A stretch of 64,000 bases of DNA from Comamonas testosteroni. GTDB taxonomy: Bacteria; Pseudomonadota; Gammaproteobacteria; Burkholderiales; Burkholderiaceae_C. Below are positions 7,255 to 16,025 of the stretch, piece by piece. Under the pieces are notes generated by a model. The model was given only the letters and a program-made list of their open reading frames with translations. It searched no databases and was not told the DNA's origin. The position numbers were made by a program, and so were the translations under genes. Location: positions 5,366,501 through 5,430,500 of the forward strand of contig NZ_CP129672.1 in assembly GCF_030505195.1 (NCBI RefSeq), given 5' to 3'. The first letter of the stretch is position 1; every line of letters starts with the position of its first letter.

Positions 7255-9441
7255 ATGACCCATCCTTTTTATGGCGCGATGCCCAATGGCAACGCGAGTT
7301 CTCTTTCGCTCGCCTTCTTTCAACGCAACAGCGTGGCCCTGGCTGTGGCCCATCTGTCACTGGCTGTTCCTCTTGCAGTGGCGAGCTCTGCCAGCTGGGC
7401 TCAAACTGACGTCACCCTGGAAGCCGTTACCGTACGTTCATCGGGGAACACTCCTTTGGAGCGCTCAGTGGGCACCGGCAGCCGGCTCGACCTCAATGCA
7501 CGCGACACTCCGGCCAGTGTCGAGGTGACCACGTGCGAGCAACTGGAAGCTCGCGGCGACACTTCTCTGGTAGACGCCATCACGCGATCTACCGGCATCA
7601 CCAGTCTGGGACATCCGGGCAACAGTGGCAGCGCGCTCTCGGCACGAGGTTTTACAGACTCCACCTCGGTCATGCGTCTATACGACGGTACGCGCCAATA
7701 CGGCGGCGTCGGTGTGAGTTTTCCCTTCGACACCTGGTCTATCGACCGCATAGAAGTGCTGCGCGGACCCGCATCCGTGATCTACGGTGATGGCGCTATT
7801 GGTGGCGTGGTCAACGTGATCCCCAAAAAGCCCACGCGTGGGCCTGTTCAAAATGAAGTCCAGGCCACGGTGGGAACCAAAGGCAAACGTGCATTGGCCT
7901 TTGGCAGCGCAGGCGCGATCAATGAGCAATGGTCCTATCGACTGGATGTCAGTGGCGATCAATCGGATGGCTGGGTGGATCGTGGCGATTCCAGCAATCG
8001 GACGATCTCTGGCGCTTTGCGCTGGGATGTGACACCTGACTTCAACTTGCAACTGTCACACGCACAGGGCCGGCAAAAGCCAATGCGTTACTTCGGTACA
8101 CCGCTGATCAACGGAGTACAAGACCCGGCGATCCGAGAGCGCAACTACAACGTTGCCGACAGCCGCATCGAGTTCAAGGATCATTGGACCGAACTGGCTG
8201 CTCAGTGGGCACCCAGCAGCAATATCGTCGTGCGAAGCAAGCTCTATCACATTGGCAGCGAGCGCTATTGGCGCAATGCTGAAGCGTATCGGTACAACGC
8301 CACCACGGGATTGATTGACCGCTCGGACAACACCGAGATCGGTCACGACCAGACGCAGACAGGCAACACCACGGATGTGACCTTCCATGGCAGCTTGCTC
8401 GGACGTCCAAACCAGCTCTCCCTGGGCTTCGACGTCAACCGAGCATCGTTTCAGCACACCAATAACACTTACACCGGCAGCTCCGGTCCGGTCGATCCCT
8501 ATAACCCCGTCCCGGGCTACTACAGCAGTTCCGTACCCTTCATTCCGCGCTATCAAAACAAGGCCGAGCAATATGCGCTGTTTGCGGAAGACCGGTTTGA
8601 ACTGACAGATCGCTGGTCTGTCGTGGCGGGCACTCGCTTCGACCATGCGGACCTATCGCGCCAGGATCTGGTGGCGGGCAATCAGGCTTTCAAACGCAGC
8701 TACTCCAACACCGGTTGGCGACTTGGTTCAGTCTACAAGCTAAGTCCTCAGCTATCCCTGTATGCGCAGGCATCCAAGGCCGCAGATCCAGTGAGCGGCC
8801 TGCTCATGTTGTCGGCGGCTAATTCCGTCTTCGACGTATCGAGCGGCAAACAGTTTGAGGTCGGTATCAAGCAATCCTTCTGGGACGGCAAGGGCGACTG
8901 GACGCTTGCAGCGTATTCCATCACCAAAAACAACTTGTTGACGCGAGACCCTGCAAACCCCGCTTTGCGCATACAGGTTGGCGAACGCTCCTCCAAGGGC
9001 ATCGAGGGGACCCTGTCGATGCAAGTCAGCAAGGCCGTGCAGATTGATGCCAACTTTGCGCTGCTCAAGGCTCGCTATGACGATTTCAGCGAGTCCGTGG
9101 GCGGCATCGCTGTTTCACGCAATGGCAATATTCCCACGGACGTGCCGAAGCGTGTTGCCAATGTCTGGGTGAGCTGGAAAGTTGCGCCTGACTGGACGCT
9201 GTCCGGCGGCCTTCGCCATGTGGGCAAGCGCTATGCAGACAATGCGAATACCTTGAAACTGCCTGCCTACACCACGGCAGACCTGGCGCTGCAATGGAAG
9301 GCAACCAAGGCCACCACGTTCACGCTGCGCGGCTTCAACATCTTCGACAAGCACTACTTCACGACCTCCTACTACACCAACACGCAGTGGTTCGTCGGGG
9401 AAGGGCGGCGTGTTGAGCTGACACTGAACCATCGTTTCTGA
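7255..9441 (+). CDS. TonB-dependent siderophore receptor
   Basis: A 728-residue outer-membrane receptor for ferric siderophores. A long signal peptide ends near ASWAQ (about residue 50). A TonB box-like segment (VTLEAVTV) and the plug domain follow (about 60-180, with WSIDRIEVLRGPASVIYGDG and GGVVNVIPKKP). The 22-strand barrel ends in the terminal aromatic residue of ELTLNHRF. It imports an iron-chelate using energy from TonB-ExbBD, which are not in this window. Length is typical of the FhuA/FpvA/FecA group; no N-terminal STN signalling domain is present, so it should not self-signal to a sigma factor. The PepSY gene follows 11 bp later. The ligand cannot be told. Confidence 0.93.
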   Translation: MTHPFYGAMPNGNASSLSLAFFQRNSVALAVAHLSLAVPLAVASSASWAQTDVTLEAVTVRSSGNTPLERSVGTGSRLDLNARDTPASVEVTTCEQLEARGDTSLVDAITRSTGITSLGHPGNSGSALSARGFTDSTSVMRLYDGTRQYGGVGVSFPFDTWSIDRIEVLRGPASVIYGDGAIGGVVNVIPKKPTRGPVQNEVQATVGTKGKRALAFGSAGAINEQWSYRLDVSGDQSDGWVDRGDSSNRTISGALRWDVTPDFNLQLSHAQGRQKPMRYFGTPLINGVQDPAIRERNYNVADSRIEFKDHWTELAAQWAPSSNIVVRSKLYHIGSERYWRNAEAYRYNATTGLIDRSDNTEIGHDQTQTGNTTDVTFHGSLLGRPNQLSLGFDVNRASFQHTNNTYTGSSGPVDPYNPVPGYYSSSVPFIPRYQNKAEQYALFAEDRFELTDRWSVVAGTRFDHADLSRQDLVAGNQAFKRSYSNTGWRLGSVYKLSPQLSLYAQASKAADPVSGLLMLSAANSVFDVSSGKQFEVGIKQSFWDGKGDWTLAAYSITKNNLLTRDPANPALRIQVGERSSKGIEGTLSMQVSKAVQIDANFALLKARYDDFSESVGGIAVSRNGNIPTDVPKRVANVWVSWKVAPDWTLSGGLRHVGKRYADNANTLKLPAYTTADLALQWKATKATTFTLRGFNIFDKHYFTTSYYTNTQWFVGEGRRVELTLNHRF

Positions 9442-9452
9442 GCGGGCCGCCG

Positions 9453-10970
9453 ATGTGGACTTCCGCCCATGCCAAACGGCTTGTGTTTCTGGCGCATCGA
9501 TGGACCGGGGTGGCTGCATGTGTACTGATGGCACTCTGGCTCTTCAGCGGAGTGGTGATGCTCTTTGTCGGCTACCCCAAACTGCAGCCGATCGAGCGTC
9601 TGCAGGCATTGCCTTCACTGAGCCCAGGCCAGACCTACCTGCCTGTTGAGGCAGCTCTGAAGCAAAGTCAGTCTGCTGACAAGGTGCAGCAGATCATGCT
9701 CACCACTATTGCGGGCCGCCCCAGCTACCGGCTCAGGGAAGCGGACGGCACGCTGCGAGTGGTGGATGCCGGCACGGGCGTTGTTGTGCCGCCGCCCGAC
9801 GACGCCGCGGCCTTGCGCAGCGCCCAGGTGTTCCTGTCCGGAGCCAATGGATTGCTGCAAGGTCGCACGCAAGACGATCGCTGGACGCATTCTGCCTCGC
9901 TCGATCCCCATCGGCCTCTCATCAAGGTCCTGATGGACGATTCCGCATCCAGCCTGTTGTACATCTCGTCGACCACCGCCGAGGTGGTCATGGATGTAAC
10001 GCGCCATCAACGCTACTGGAACTATGTGGGTGCCTGGCTTCACTGGGTGTATATGCTGCGTGAAGGCTCCAAGGACCCTGTGCGGAGCTGGCTGGTCATC
10101 GCACTCTCGGCATTGGGAACCGTCTCTGCCATTGCCGGTGCCTTGGTGGGCATCTGGCGATGGCGCTTCAGCGGACGCTACAAATCTGGAGCCAAGACCC
10201 CATACCGTGAGTTCCAGATGCGCTGGCATCACATCACCGGCCTCGTATTTGGAGTGATGATGATTTGCTGGATCTTCAGCGGCCTGATGTCCATGAATCC
10301 GCTGGGGATCTTCAGCCCGCAAGGACCTCGTCCCGACCTGCGTGCCTACCAGCATGCAAGTGCAGGAAGCAATCCCTTCAGGCTCACCACGCTCGAAGCG
10401 CTGACACGGCTCGGTGCCGAGGGGTTTGACACGCGCGAGGTCGAATGGAAAGTGTTGGATGGGCAGCCCTACCTGCTGGCTTTCAATGGAGTGGGGCAGA
10501 CTCGCGTCCTGTCCGCAAACCTTGCTCCACCGCAGGTAGAGAGGGAACTTGACCGCTCGAGACTAGAGCAGGCGGCGAAGAAGTTGTTACCTTTTGCCAT
10601 TCGTTCGACCACGTTGCTGAACGAGTACGACTCCTACTATTACCGCCGGGGTGAGGCCTCGATGTATTCAGCAGCAGCGCGTGGTCTGCCTGTGCTTAGG
10701 ATGCAGTTTGAAGATCCGGGAAACACTATCGTTTACATCAGCCCGGACTCCGGTGATGTGGTGCTGAGCCTAGACCAAAGGCAGCGTACAGGGCGGTGGC
10801 TGTTCAATTTCCTGCACAGTTGGGACCTGCCGTGGATGCTGCGCCATGCTTGGCCGCGTGATGCCATCCTTGTTTTGCTGAGCATTGGTACATTGGCTCT
10901 GGCACTGACCGGCATCGTGCTGGGCTATAGGAGACTGAAGCTGTTTATCGGGCACAGGCGCCGATCTTGA
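9453..10970 (+). CDS. PepSY-associated transmembrane protein
   Basis: A 505-residue inner-membrane protein with four strong membrane segments: WTGVAACVLMALWLFSGVVM (about 17-36), SWLVIALSALGTVSAIAGAL (about 210-235), ITGLVFGVMMICWIFSGLM (about 267-287), and one near residues 465-490. The repeated HRW.G / WHH.TG plus LWLFSG / CWIFSG pattern and the closing WLFNFLHSWDLPW are typical of the PepSY_TM family. These proteins accompany siderophore receptors, where they are thought to act in periplasmic ferric-siderophore reduction or release. Starts 11 bp after the receptor stop, clearly the same operon. Confidence 0.88.
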   Translation: MWTSAHAKRLVFLAHRWTGVAACVLMALWLFSGVVMLFVGYPKLQPIERLQALPSLSPGQTYLPVEAALKQSQSADKVQQIMLTTIAGRPSYRLREADGTLRVVDAGTGVVVPPPDDAAALRSAQVFLSGANGLLQGRTQDDRWTHSASLDPHRPLIKVLMDDSASSLLYISSTTAEVVMDVTRHQRYWNYVGAWLHWVYMLREGSKDPVRSWLVIALSALGTVSAIAGALVGIWRWRFSGRYKSGAKTPYREFQMRWHHITGLVFGVMMICWIFSGLMSMNPLGIFSPQGPRPDLRAYQHASAGSNPFRLTTLEALTRLGAEGFDTREVEWKVLDGQPYLLAFNGVGQTRVLSANLAPPQVERELDRSRLEQAAKKLLPFAIRSTTLLNEYDSYYYRRGEASMYSAAARGLPVLRMQFEDPGNTIVYISPDSGDVVLSLDQRQRTGRWLFNFLHSWDLPWMLRHAWPRDAILVLLSIGTLALALTGIVLGYRRLKLFIGHRRRS

Positions 10971-11122
10971 TCTTGGGGATGGTGCGGTCGAAGAGCGTCG
11001 CTTTACGGCCTGCCGCAAGACCCGAGCGAGCTTGCCTCATCCGGCTTCCATCCGATGCCTTGTCCCGCAGTCTGCAATGAGGCCGACTGTGGGAAAAGTC
11101 CACCTCAGAGCTGCCAACTACG

Positions 11123-12199
11123 TCACGCGGATAACTTGCTTGCGATGTATTTCAGCGCACCTTGAAACACCTGGTGCCATCGCTCATCTGGCGGCTGTGC
11201 AAGCGGATGCCAGAAGAACTTGAAGTCATGACCGCCATCATCGCCGGTCCGATATGTCCAGGATTCGGATGAACTTCCCACAGCACACAGATGGAATGCC
11301 CAGATTTGGTCCACGTAGCCAGATGCCCATACTCCCAGATCCAGCAAGACTTCAGATGCTTCAAGTCCACTTTCTTCGCGCAATTCGCGCAATGCCGCTT
11401 CTCTAGAGCTTTCGCCCGGTTCAATCGTGCCTTTGACAAGCTGCAGACCTGCCAGCGGGTGCTCAAATGCCAATATTTCGATGGCGCCTCGGTTCCGAAT
11501 GACCACTGGACAGGCCTTGCTTGGGCGCAATGGAGTTTCCGATTCCATCAAACTATTTTCATGCCAAGGCCTTGGCTGCTCCCGCGAGCCGCCACAGAGA
11601 TAGCCCATCAGCATCTCCACGATGGCCTGCTCGGTCTTCTGGATTGAGTGTGGCGTCCCAGGGGGAATGACCGCGGCATGAATCAATGACTCCATGGTCC
11701 GTAACACCATCCAGGTGGCGAGATTCAGGTCTTCCTGGACGACCTCATCCCGGTGTTCCTCCAGCAGCTGACGAATGCGGCAATGAATGCTTTGATCGGC
11801 CGCGCTCTGATCCGATGGTGCATCAAAGAACGGAAACTCTTTCTCCAGCACCTGGTGCAACTCGGGAGCAACCTGATGCGCCGCCAGCCATGCATGCACG
11901 ATGGCTGCCAGCCGCTCCAGCAATCCTGGCGACGTGGTGCCCGCCAGGACGGTTTCCATGGCAGCGTGCATTTCTACTGCATGCCGTTCATGCAGGGCCG
12001 TGATCAGGGAATCCTTGTTGGGAAAGTACTGGTAGACGGAGCCGACGCTGACCCCAGCGCGCTCGGCAACCAGATTGGTATTGGTTCCTGCATAGCCGCG
12101 CTCGCTCAAAACGCGAGCCGTAGCTTCAAGAATTGCATCGACCAAGGCCCGTGAGCGGTTCTGGCGAGGGATTCGTCGTGGTTGAGGCAGGGGCGGCAT
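11123..12199 (-). CDS. TetR regulator fused to a Nudix hydrolase domain
   Basis: One uninterrupted 358-codon frame encodes two families. Residues 1 to about 200 are a TetR/AcrR repressor: helix-turn-helix AERAGVSVGSVYQYFPNKDSL at about 45-65, then a helical ligand domain. Residues about 215-358 are a complete Nudix hydrolase: the box runs from GTIEPGE through REAAL to RELREESGL and fits G-x5-E-x7-RE-U-x-E-E-x-G-U exactly. A methionine at the junction (MESETPLRP) has no good ribosome site, so a fused product is favoured over two overlapping genes. It is divergent from the siderophore-interacting protein gene, and two inverted repeats lie between them. The Nudix part may sense or hydrolyse a nucleotide that controls DNA binding; that is inference. 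Confidence 0.85.
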   Translation of the reverse strand: MPPLPQPRRIPRQNRSRALVDAILEATARVLSERGYAGTNTNLVAERAGVSVGSVYQYFPNKDSLITALHERHAVEMHAAMETVLAGTTSPGLLERLAAIVHAWLAAHQVAPELHQVLEKEFPFFDAPSDQSAADQSIHCRIRQLLEEHRDEVVQEDLNLATWMVLRTMESLIHAAVIPPGTPHSIQKTEQAIVEMLMGYLCGGSREQPRPWHENSLMESETPLRPSKACPVVIRNRGAIEILAFEHPLAGLQLVKGTIEPGESSREAALRELREESGLEASEVLLDLGVWASGYVDQIWAFHLCAVGSSSESWTYRTGDDGGHDFKFFWHPLAQPPDERWHQVFQGALKYIASKLSA

Positions 12200-12223
12200 A
12201 GGTCTGTCCGAACGCGAGTTTTC

Positions 12224-12273
12224 AATATGAGCAATGGCTCATATTCTTTCACATATCGAGCAAATGCTCATAT
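12224..12273. promoter_or_regulatory. paired inverted-repeat operators of the TetR-Nudix regulator
   Basis: The first repeat has arms AATATGAGC (12224-12232) and GCTCATATT (12237-12245), a perfect 9-bp inverted repeat around a 4-bp spacer. A second, slightly imperfect copy follows at about 12253-12273 (ATATCGAGC, spacer AAAT, GCTCATAT). Centres are 29 bp apart. Location in the divergent promoter region and the symmetric form fit a TetR-family operator bound by two dimers. The regulator is most likely the adjacent TetR-Nudix protein. Confidence 0.72.
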
Positions 12274-12285
12274 TTGGAGTGATAG

Positions 12286-12504
12286 ATGTCCATTCGTTCT
12301 CATGAGGCGGTGGCTGCGGCGGCCTGTCAGCCGCCTGCCGCCAATGCATCAATCAAGCTGCGTCCTGTCACACAGGCAGTGTTCACCGGATTTCCGATCA
12401 TCGGGGCGCAGTCAGCGGCGGCCTTGCGGTCTTCTGAATGGCCCGGCATCTTTGTTGCCTCATCCCCGCAGGTCTTCCTACCCCAAGGAGTGCGCCATGC
12501 ATGA
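12286..12504 (+). CDS. possible 72-residue leader ORF
   Basis: An ATG at 12286 has a well-spaced ribosome site (GGAGTGATAG). The frame runs 72 codons to a TGA at 12502-12504, overlapping the start of the siderophore-interacting protein gene by 8 bp, which would allow translational coupling. The deduced protein is Ala/Pro-rich and resembles no family I recognise. It could equally be untranslated leader RNA. It is listed because the ribosome site and overlap are better than chance alone would lead one to expect. Confidence 0.3.
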   Translation: MSIRSHEAVAAAACQPPAANASIKLRPVTQAVFTGFPIIGAQSAAALRSSEWPGIFVASSPQVFLPQGVRHA

Positions 12505-13234
12505 AATCGACCACAAGCCTCGCACGGCAAAAGCCCTGGGAGTCGTGCAGGCAGTTCATTCCATCACACCGCATATGCGACGAATCACTGTGGGCGGTGA
12601 CGAGATCGCAGAATTTCTTCAAGTGGAAGGAGTCGATGAACCTGCCGCCTGGGTCAAAGTCTTTCTTCCCTCCGGGCAAGGGCGTGCCTACACAATAAGA
12701 AGTGTCGACTTCAAGGCCGGAACGCTGGATCTGGACTTTGTTCTGCATGGAGCAGGATCCGGCTCCGGTCCGGCCTCTGAGTGGGCATCTCGGGCTTTGA
12801 TTGGCGAACACATCGGAATCGCAGGGCCTCGCAGCGGCGGTTTCCTGCTCCCCGGCAATACACAATGGGTCATGCTGGCAGGCGATGCAACCGCTTTGCC
12901 CGGCATCCAGAGCATTGCCAGCCGTTTGCCCGCCGACATCAATGCCAAGGTCTATGCGGAAGTGCTTTCGCCAAGTGAGCATCAGCCTATCGACAGCCTG
13001 GCCAAGCTGCGCGTCCAATGGATCAACGCCCAGCCGGAGCCAGGTCTGAGCCTGTGCCAGGCACTGCTGCACCGTCCCTTGCCCACAGGGCCTGGCTACA
13101 TCTGGATTGCGGGAGAGTCTGCGGCCATCCGTAGCCTGAAGCATCATTACTTTCAAGAGCGAGAATTGCCCAGGCACGTCGTGAGCGCGAAGGGGTACTG
13201 GAAGTTTGGGGCGGCCGATCACCGGGAAGCATGA
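12497..13234 (+). CDS. siderophore-interacting protein (ferric-siderophore reductase, ViuB/YqjH type)
   Basis: A 245-residue cytoplasmic flavoprotein that uses NAD(P)H to reduce ferric siderophores and free iron. The N-terminal FAD-binding barrel carries RAYTIRSVD (the R-x-Y-S/T-x-R flavin motif, about residue 58). The SIP C-terminal domain shows WVMLAGDATALPGI and the ending YWKFGAADHREA (the family's GYW...). Start ATG 12497 is chosen because it follows AAGGAG by 6 bp and gives the family's usual N-terminus; the frame is open further upstream but that part is not homologous. It is controlled from the divergent promoter with paired TetR-type operators and completes the uptake pathway of the receptor/PepSY block. 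Confidence 0.9.
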   Translation: MHEIDHKPRTAKALGVVQAVHSITPHMRRITVGGDEIAEFLQVEGVDEPAAWVKVFLPSGQGRAYTIRSVDFKAGTLDLDFVLHGAGSGSGPASEWASRALIGEHIGIAGPRSGGFLLPGNTQWVMLAGDATALPGIQSIASRLPADINAKVYAEVLSPSEHQPIDSLAKLRVQWINAQPEPGLSLCQALLHRPLPTGPGYIWIAGESAAIRSLKHHYFQERELPRHVVSAKGYWKFGAADHREA

Positions 13235-13397
13235 TGCGTTTCTCGAGTACCTGCTGTCAGCGGTGCTGATGAAAGGTGGCCGCGCGCGTATCCCAGATGT
13301 GCATCCGAGGGCCTGTGAATACTGTCTGTCGGTTGTCTGCTGCTGGCGCCGAAGGCTGTCGCTTGCAGGCGACCCACACAGGCCATTGGCGGTATTG

Positions 13398-13787
13398 CTA
13401 GCCTATGCGTTTCCGGGCCCGCTCCATCGCATCGCCAGATGGCGTAAATCCAAGTTTCGAGAAAAACGCTTGTGCTTGCGAGCGAGAGGCTCGCAGCATC
13501 CAGGTGATGCCTTCGTCGTCGCTCACAATCTCTTCGACCAGGCTTGTGCCGATTCCCTTGCCTCTCCATTCCGCAGCCACCACAACCATCGATAGATAGC
13601 CATTGGACAGTCCGTCAGTGATTGCACGCGCAAACCCGACCACCTGGTCCTGGGAGACGGCTACGACCACTTGTTGAGATGCTGAGACAAGGCGCTCAAA
13701 AAATTGGCGGTCCGGGATGCGGCGCGACCATCCATTGGTGGTCAGAAGCTGAAATACGCTGATGCGGCGTGTGGCGATGGACGGGGA
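13398..13787 (-). pseudogene. GNAT acetyltransferase lacking a clear start
   Basis: The acetyl-CoA-binding core is clear: VVVAAEWRGKGIGTSLVEEI and a C-terminal AQAFFSKLGFTPSG. The first possible conventional start is a GTG at 13670, giving 90 residues, but in-frame sequence upstream continues to look like GNAT protein (QLLTTNGWSRRIPD, FFERLVSASQQ). The frame is closed by a TGA at 13788-13790, with no ATG, GTG or TTG before the homologous part. Either the 5' end has been lost by mutation or a rare start is used. Function of the family: transfer of acetyl groups to amines; substrate unknown. Downstream is the convergent siderophore-interacting gene. Confidence 0.55.
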
Positions 13788-13833
13788 TCAAGTGACACCC
13801 TTATTCCGAGGGACAAGGAGTCGCCGCAGCAGA

Positions 13834-15036
13834 TCAAGCAGCCATCTTGTCTGGCTGCAGTGTGCTTTCGATCGGTATATCCGGATAGTCCACTCCAGAC
13901 ACATGCACCCGATCACGCCCGGCATTCTTTGCCTGGTAGAGGAGCTGATCCGCTTCCTTCAGGGCCCGCTCAAATTGAAAAGCCTGGGTGATCGATGAAA
14001 GCCCAAAGCTCATGGTCATTCTGTAGCCTGATGGAAGAATGTCATTGCTTGAGCCGATGTCACGCTGGATTTGCCGGGCGATGGCTTCGGCATCCTTCAG
14101 AGCAATGTTCGTCAGCAAAATCACAAACTCTTCACCGCCAAATCGGGCGACAAGGTCGTGTTCTCGCATATTGCTTTGCAAAATCGCCGAGACAAGCTGC
14201 AGAACCTTGTCGCCACGCTCGTGGCCCCAGGCGTCGTTGATGCGTTTGAAGTGATCTATATCGCAGGCCAGCACAGCCATGGGATAGAGCCTCAGGTCGT
14301 CAAGACGCTTCTGGGCGTATTCCTGAAAGGAGCGCCGATTCAGTATCTGCGTCAAAGCATCAAAGTCACGTTCCATGCGCAGCTTGACAACCGTTTCCTT
14401 CACCGCTATCGCGGTCATCACCACGGTGAAGAGCAGCGAGAAGTTCAGAATGCTCAGCAGCGTCAGGATCCAATAGGGCGAGCTTGGCAGGGAACGGAGA
14501 TCGGAATATCCCAGCAACCAGATCAAGACGGGTCGAGTGAAGGTGTAGGCGGTAAAGAGGATGCTCAGCCAGAGCAGCGATTGATCGAGCCAGTCAAATG
14601 AGTTTTTCTTCGATCGGACCTCCAAGATAGGGAGCAGCAAAACAAGGCTGGAACCCACGCTGAAAGAGCTCACCCGGGCCCATGCATTTGGCTCGATCTG
14701 GCTGAATTGATAGAGAGCAGCCAGGGTGACTATGGCGATGAGCAATGCTGCATGCGGTTGGGTGGATACACGCCAGCGCTCTGCCCAGCTTCTGGCTAGA
14801 CACCACGCACTCAGCAGGTAGAAGCTGCCGATGAGCAGGGCGTAGCGGTTGAGTTCTTCGAGCGGGAGCAGGCTTTGCGCCCCGAGAGGCAGTGCTGTGA
14901 GTGAATAGGCGCAAGATTGCCAAAGCAGAAAGCGCTGAGATCGTTGGACAAGCCAGGCAACGCTCAATATGGCAGCCAGAACCAGTATCGCCAGCGACGG
15001 CGTCAGAACCAAGATGAAGTCATTGTTCGAGAACAT
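13834..15036 (-). CDS. membrane-bound diguanylate cyclase (GGDEF)
   Basis: A 400-residue protein. The N-terminal part has about six hydrophobic helices (residues 5-215), forming an uncharacterised membrane sensor. The C-terminal GGDEF domain (about 225-385) has an intact active site, GGEEF at 300-304, and the inhibitory c-di-GMP site RxxD (REHD at 291-294), exactly five residues before it. It should make c-di-GMP from two GTP and be product-inhibited. Start ATG 15036 is chosen because of the AGGAGG ribosome site 10 bp upstream; the longer frame adds 21 non-homologous residues. Monocistronic. Confidence 0.9.
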   Translation of the reverse strand: MFSNNDFILVLTPSLAILVLAAILSVAWLVQRSQRFLLWQSCAYSLTALPLGAQSLLPLEELNRYALLIGSFYLLSAWCLARSWAERWRVSTQPHAALLIAIVTLAALYQFSQIEPNAWARVSSFSVGSSLVLLLPILEVRSKKNSFDWLDQSLLWLSILFTAYTFTRPVLIWLLGYSDLRSLPSSPYWILTLLSILNFSLLFTVVMTAIAVKETVVKLRMERDFDALTQILNRRSFQEYAQKRLDDLRLYPMAVLACDIDHFKRINDAWGHERGDKVLQLVSAILQSNMREHDLVARFGGEEFVILLTNIALKDAEAIARQIQRDIGSSNDILPSGYRMTMSFGLSSITQAFQFERALKEADQLLYQAKNAGRDRVHVSGVDYPDIPIESTLQPDKMAA

Positions 15037-15330
15037 CTGACCAGAGCCTCCTCGATCAAAGATCGAAACGGAGCAGCATTGCCTGTTCCTGGATTGCAAA
15101 GCGACAACCAGCAGTCAGCATTCATACATCCTTGCGTGTGATCTCACAAGTCCTTGCCATGCCTTGTGTCTGATCTACGTCACCCGGATTCGCATATGAG
15201 CAAACCGGCAGGTCCGCTCCGGTGATGCCGGTGTTCAAGCTCCTGTCCTTGGAATCGTCGGATGCCTTGCGGTTTGGGAAGATGGTTTGACGCTGTGGCC
15301 CATCCAGCTAGCATCATGCACCCCGCCAAA

Positions 15331-15354
15331 GAAAAAGCCCGCGTCATGGCGGGC
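15331..15354 (-). terminator. Rho-independent terminator
   Basis: GCCCGC (15337-15342) pairs with GCGGGC (15349-15354) around a 6-base loop. On the minus strand the hairpin is followed by a T-run, which fits termination of the 83-residue gene ending at 15376. Confidence 0.75.
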
Positions 15355-15375
15355 AGGTCTCTGTTGTGCAACAAG

Positions 15376-15627
15376 TCAAGGGCGCAAGTTGACGGTCTTC
15401 GAATATCTGTCCAGGTGCTCCAGCAGACGCTCGTAGAGCTCATCTGTCGCCATCGAGTTCAAGACCTCCGCCTTGATCTTTTCGGGGCGTTGGCTGAAGT
15501 TGTGCTGCAGATTGCTTTTTTTGTTGTCATCCAGCGTATCGATCAGGGCAATGAGAAGTGCCTCTTGCGCCATGATCTGGCATTTCATCATCCTCAGCTG
15601 GGCGCTTTGATTGCCTAGGAACTCCAT
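15376..15627 (-). CDS. hypothetical protein, 83 residues
   Basis: A small, helical, charged protein with no membrane segment or signal peptide. It contains a run of hydrophobic/charged residues compatible with a two-helix bundle (MAQEALLIALIDTLDDNKK, then EKIKAEVLNSMATDELYERLLEHLDRY). I recognise no family. A clear terminator follows on the same strand, which supports it being a real transcript. It is flanked by the diguanylate cyclase and the DMT transporter, with no operon link to either. Confidence 0.5.
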   Translation of the reverse strand: MEFLGNQSAQLRMMKCQIMAQEALLIALIDTLDDNKKSNLQHNFSQRPEKIKAEVLNSMATDELYERLLEHLDRYSKTVNLRP

Positions 15628-16025
15628 CCCACCCTTCCTCTTTCATGATGCATGTCAGGTTTAAGGAATTATGGTGACTCTAGCTGTCGCGGAAATTTCA
15701 CCTCCCTCGTTCTCAGAGCCACAGAAAGTGCCCGGAAGTGTGCAATTGATGCACAGAGGTCCTGGTTTGGCTTGATTCCTGAATCCGAACGTCAGGTCGG
15801 TTGCTTTGGAGATCGGGGCTTTGCTCTTCAAGACACCTCGTGAACTTGATGGCGCCTGCTGCACCCACCCGTGTTCTTCCTGTCTGCCGTGCTGAATCTC
15901 CGATCCGCTGGCATAGGGCTGGCGCCGACAGCAAGGCGGGGGCTATCTCCATCAAGACAGCAGTTGCTTGGTTATGGGCGGATGACATGGAAAAATACCC
16001 GGGTTGGTCTATCTACGAGGTTGTG

